NCBI GenBank assembly: GCA_011046175.1
Contig: DSBB01000453.1
Coordinates: 1-7,203, forward strand
Reading direction: 5' to 3'
Source of the DNA: Candidatus Hydrogenedentota bacterium
GTDB taxonomy: Bacteria > Hydrogenedentota > Hydrogenedentia > Hydrogenedentales > CAITNO01
DNA length: 7,203 bases
Shown: positions 6,203 to 7,203 of the stretch, piece by piece
How positions within the stretch are numbered: the first letter of the stretch is position 1
Layout of the letters: each line of letters opens with the position of its first letter
Notes under the pieces: generated by a model
The model's input: the letters and a program-made list of their open reading frames with translations, nothing else
What the model was told of the DNA's origin: nothing
Database searches by the model: none
Program-made: the position numbers and the translations under genes

Positions 6203-6242
6203 GCCGTCTTTAACCCGGACATTTCACCGGGTTAACGACGGC
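6203..6242 (-). promoter_or_regulatory. Long stem-loop in the phosphofructokinase mRNA leader
   Basis: GCCGTC and TTAACCCGG (6203-6208, 6210-6218) pair with CCGGGTTAA and GACGGC (6227-6235, 6237-6242): fifteen pairs with one mismatch and an eight-base loop. If the promoter at 6266-6295 is used, this begins about 17 bases into the transcript and ends about 42 bases before the ATG. On the minus strand it is followed only by CTTGTTTCATC, a poor U tract. It could stabilise the mRNA, act as an attenuator, or instead be the terminator of the transglutaminase gene upstream. It matches no riboswitch class that I can recognise. Confidence 0.6.
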
Positions 6243-6265
6243 GCGGAGGCGCGAGACAGGGCAGC

Positions 6266-6295
6266 ATTATGACATGGAGACTTGAAAAGAGTCAA
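6266..6295 (-). promoter_or_regulatory. Sigma70-type promoter for the phosphofructokinase gene
   Basis: On the minus strand TTGACT (6295-6290) matches the -35 consensus at five of six positions. After an 18-base spacer, CATAAT (6271-6266) matches the -10 consensus at five of six. The start point would be near 6259, giving a leader of about 98 bases. It lies in the intergenic region and points at the phosphofructokinase start, which makes this the best promoter in the window. Confidence 0.65.
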
Positions 6296-6298
6296 ACC

Positions 6299-6331
6299 CC
6301 TTTCCGCCAATGTCGCCGTTTGCGGAAAAGG
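6299..6331 (-). terminator. Possible weak terminator of the transglutaminase-like gene
   Basis: On the minus strand CC-T-TTTCCGC (6331-6322) pairs with GCGGAAAGG (6307-6299), nine pairs with one bulged base and a loop of about 14 bases. What follows is GGTTTGACTCTTTTC, only moderately T-rich and overlapping the -35 box of the next promoter. It begins about 36 bases after the TAA at 6367-6369. It is weaker than the other terminators here. Confidence 0.35.
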
Positions 6332-6366
6332 CAATGCCTCGTGAAGAGCCGGCGCGCGAACTTTCC

Positions 6367-7203
6367 TTATTCCGTGAGGACTTCTATGGCGAGGGCGCCG
6401 ATATAGGATAACAGGCGCGGCCATTGTTCTATGCTTCCGGTAATTAGTTTGATATGGGTTGGCCCCGCCGTCATCTCGCCGAAAGTCGGGTCCATGGCTA
6501 TCCATTGTCCCGCATACACCTCCACCCATGCATGGTAGCCGAATGCCTGCATCTTGCGGCTCCACGCCAGCCCGATGACGACGCGTGTCGGCACGCCCGC
6601 GGCGCGGGCAAGCGCGGCAAACAAGACGGCGTGCTCGTTGCAGTCGCCCTTGCGTTGTTCCAACACATCCAACGCGCTGGGAACGGACAAGACAAATTCC
6701 TTTTCGATGTTTTCATACACCCACGAATACAGGCGAACGGCCTTGTCCCATGATGTTTCCGCGCCGTCCGTGATGTCGTCTGCCGTCTCAGTAATGCGCG
6801 GATGGTCCGCCTGAATGAACAGGTCGGATGTGAGACATGCGGCGGACTCTTCATCGGAGAGCGGTTCGCTTCGGGACGCATCGTGCGGGTCTTGGCGCGT
6901 AATCACAAAGATGTTGCCATCGCGCCTTTGCCGCGCATCTTCCGGGGGAAGCAAGGCGGGGTCTTCCGATGTAATGCGCAGGCGCAGCATGTCCGCGTCG
7001 GGGTTCGGCGTCGCTCCCGTGGGCGTTATTGAAAGCGAGCGAATCATATTTGCCGACTCATCCGCCTGCAGCGGTTCAAACGCCTCTTCCGGCGTAATTT
7101 TCTTGACAACAAGGCCAATGGGCGTTTCGGCGCGTATTACTTCTTCATCTTCCGATATCCATGCCAGAGTCGTGAAACCCGCCACAGTGGTGGCGATCAC
7201 CAC
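6367..7203 (-). CDS. Transglutaminase-like (cysteine protease fold) protein, N-terminus outside window
   Basis: The frame is open to the right edge and ends with TAA at 6367-6369. The GTG at the very edge is not evidence of a start, so the protein is taken as partial. Counting from the edge, about 278 residues are visible. The C-terminal half is a transglutaminase-like domain: WDKAVRLYSWVYENI (152-166) leads into KGDCNEHAVLFAALARAAG (185-203) with the nucleophile Cys188, then FGYHAWVEVY (221-230) with His224, then MDPTFGE (237-243) with Asp238, completing the Cys-His-Asp triad. Bacterial members are mostly peptidases or amidases, or of unknown substrate. The part before it (about 1-150) is not recognised. 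A hydrophobic VVIATTVAGFTTLAW at the edge could be the end of a membrane segment or signal, so a location outside the cytoplasm is possible but unproven. Any role shared with the phosphofructokinase downstream is doubtful, since that gene has its own promoter. Confidence 0.85.
   Translation of the reverse strand: MVIATTVAGFTTLAWISEDEEVIRAETPIGLVVKKITPEEAFEPLQADESANMIRSLSITPTGATPNPDADMLRLRITSEDPALLPPEDARQRRDGNIFVITRQDPHDASRSEPLSDEESAACLTSDLFIQADHPRITETADDITDGAETSWDKAVRLYSWVYENIEKEFVLSVPSALDVLEQRKGDCNEHAVLFAALARAAGVPTRVVIGLAWSRKMQAFGYHAWVEVYAGQWIAMDPTFGEMTAGPTHIKLITGSIEQWPRLLSYIGALAIEVLTE

Overview
The window reads as a piece of a free-living bacterial chromosome with moderately high GC, sparse gene packing and clear Shine-Dalgarno sites. 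The gene mix is a secreted ThuA-domain protein, a pyrophosphate-type phosphofructokinase, a stand-alone AICAR formyltransferase and a lysine/alanine-rich, histone-H1-like protein tail. This suggests a member of the Planctomycetes/Verrucomicrobia/Lentisphaerae group or an allied candidate phylum such as Hydrogenedentes. That placement is inference from gene content only and is weak.

Layout. A plus-strand gene enters from the left edge and ends at 59; only its Lys/Ala/Pro tail is visible. It converges on a run of minus-strand genes. A strong hairpin terminator with T-rich tracts on both sides (211-270) lies between them. Read leftward, the minus-strand genes are: a transglutaminase-like protein cut by the right edge (6367-7203); PPi-type 6-phosphofructokinase (4946-6160); a 598-residue membrane-anchored protein of DUF3352-like layout (2520-4316); a secreted ThuA-like protein (1568-2416); and AICAR formyltransferase (284-1402). 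The gaps are about 206, 629, 103 and 165 bases.

The genes look mostly like single transcription units. Good intrinsic terminators follow the phosphofructokinase (4879-4918), the anchored protein (2468-2506) and purH (211-270). Good sigma70-like promoters precede the phosphofructokinase (6266-6295) and the anchored protein (4474-4503). The genes do not form one pathway: purH belongs to purine synthesis, the phosphofructokinase to glycolysis/gluconeogenesis, and the others act at or outside the membrane or are unknown.

The points most worth a second look are the purH product lacking the IMP cyclohydrolase half; a long stem-loop in the phosphofructokinase leader just after its promoter; a 629-base non-coding gap with three separate inverted repeats; an apparent internal duplication in the anchored protein; and a G9 tract next to a possible purH -10 box. 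I found no CRISPR array, insertion sequence, tRNA, rRNA, defence cassette or clearly new multi-gene system.
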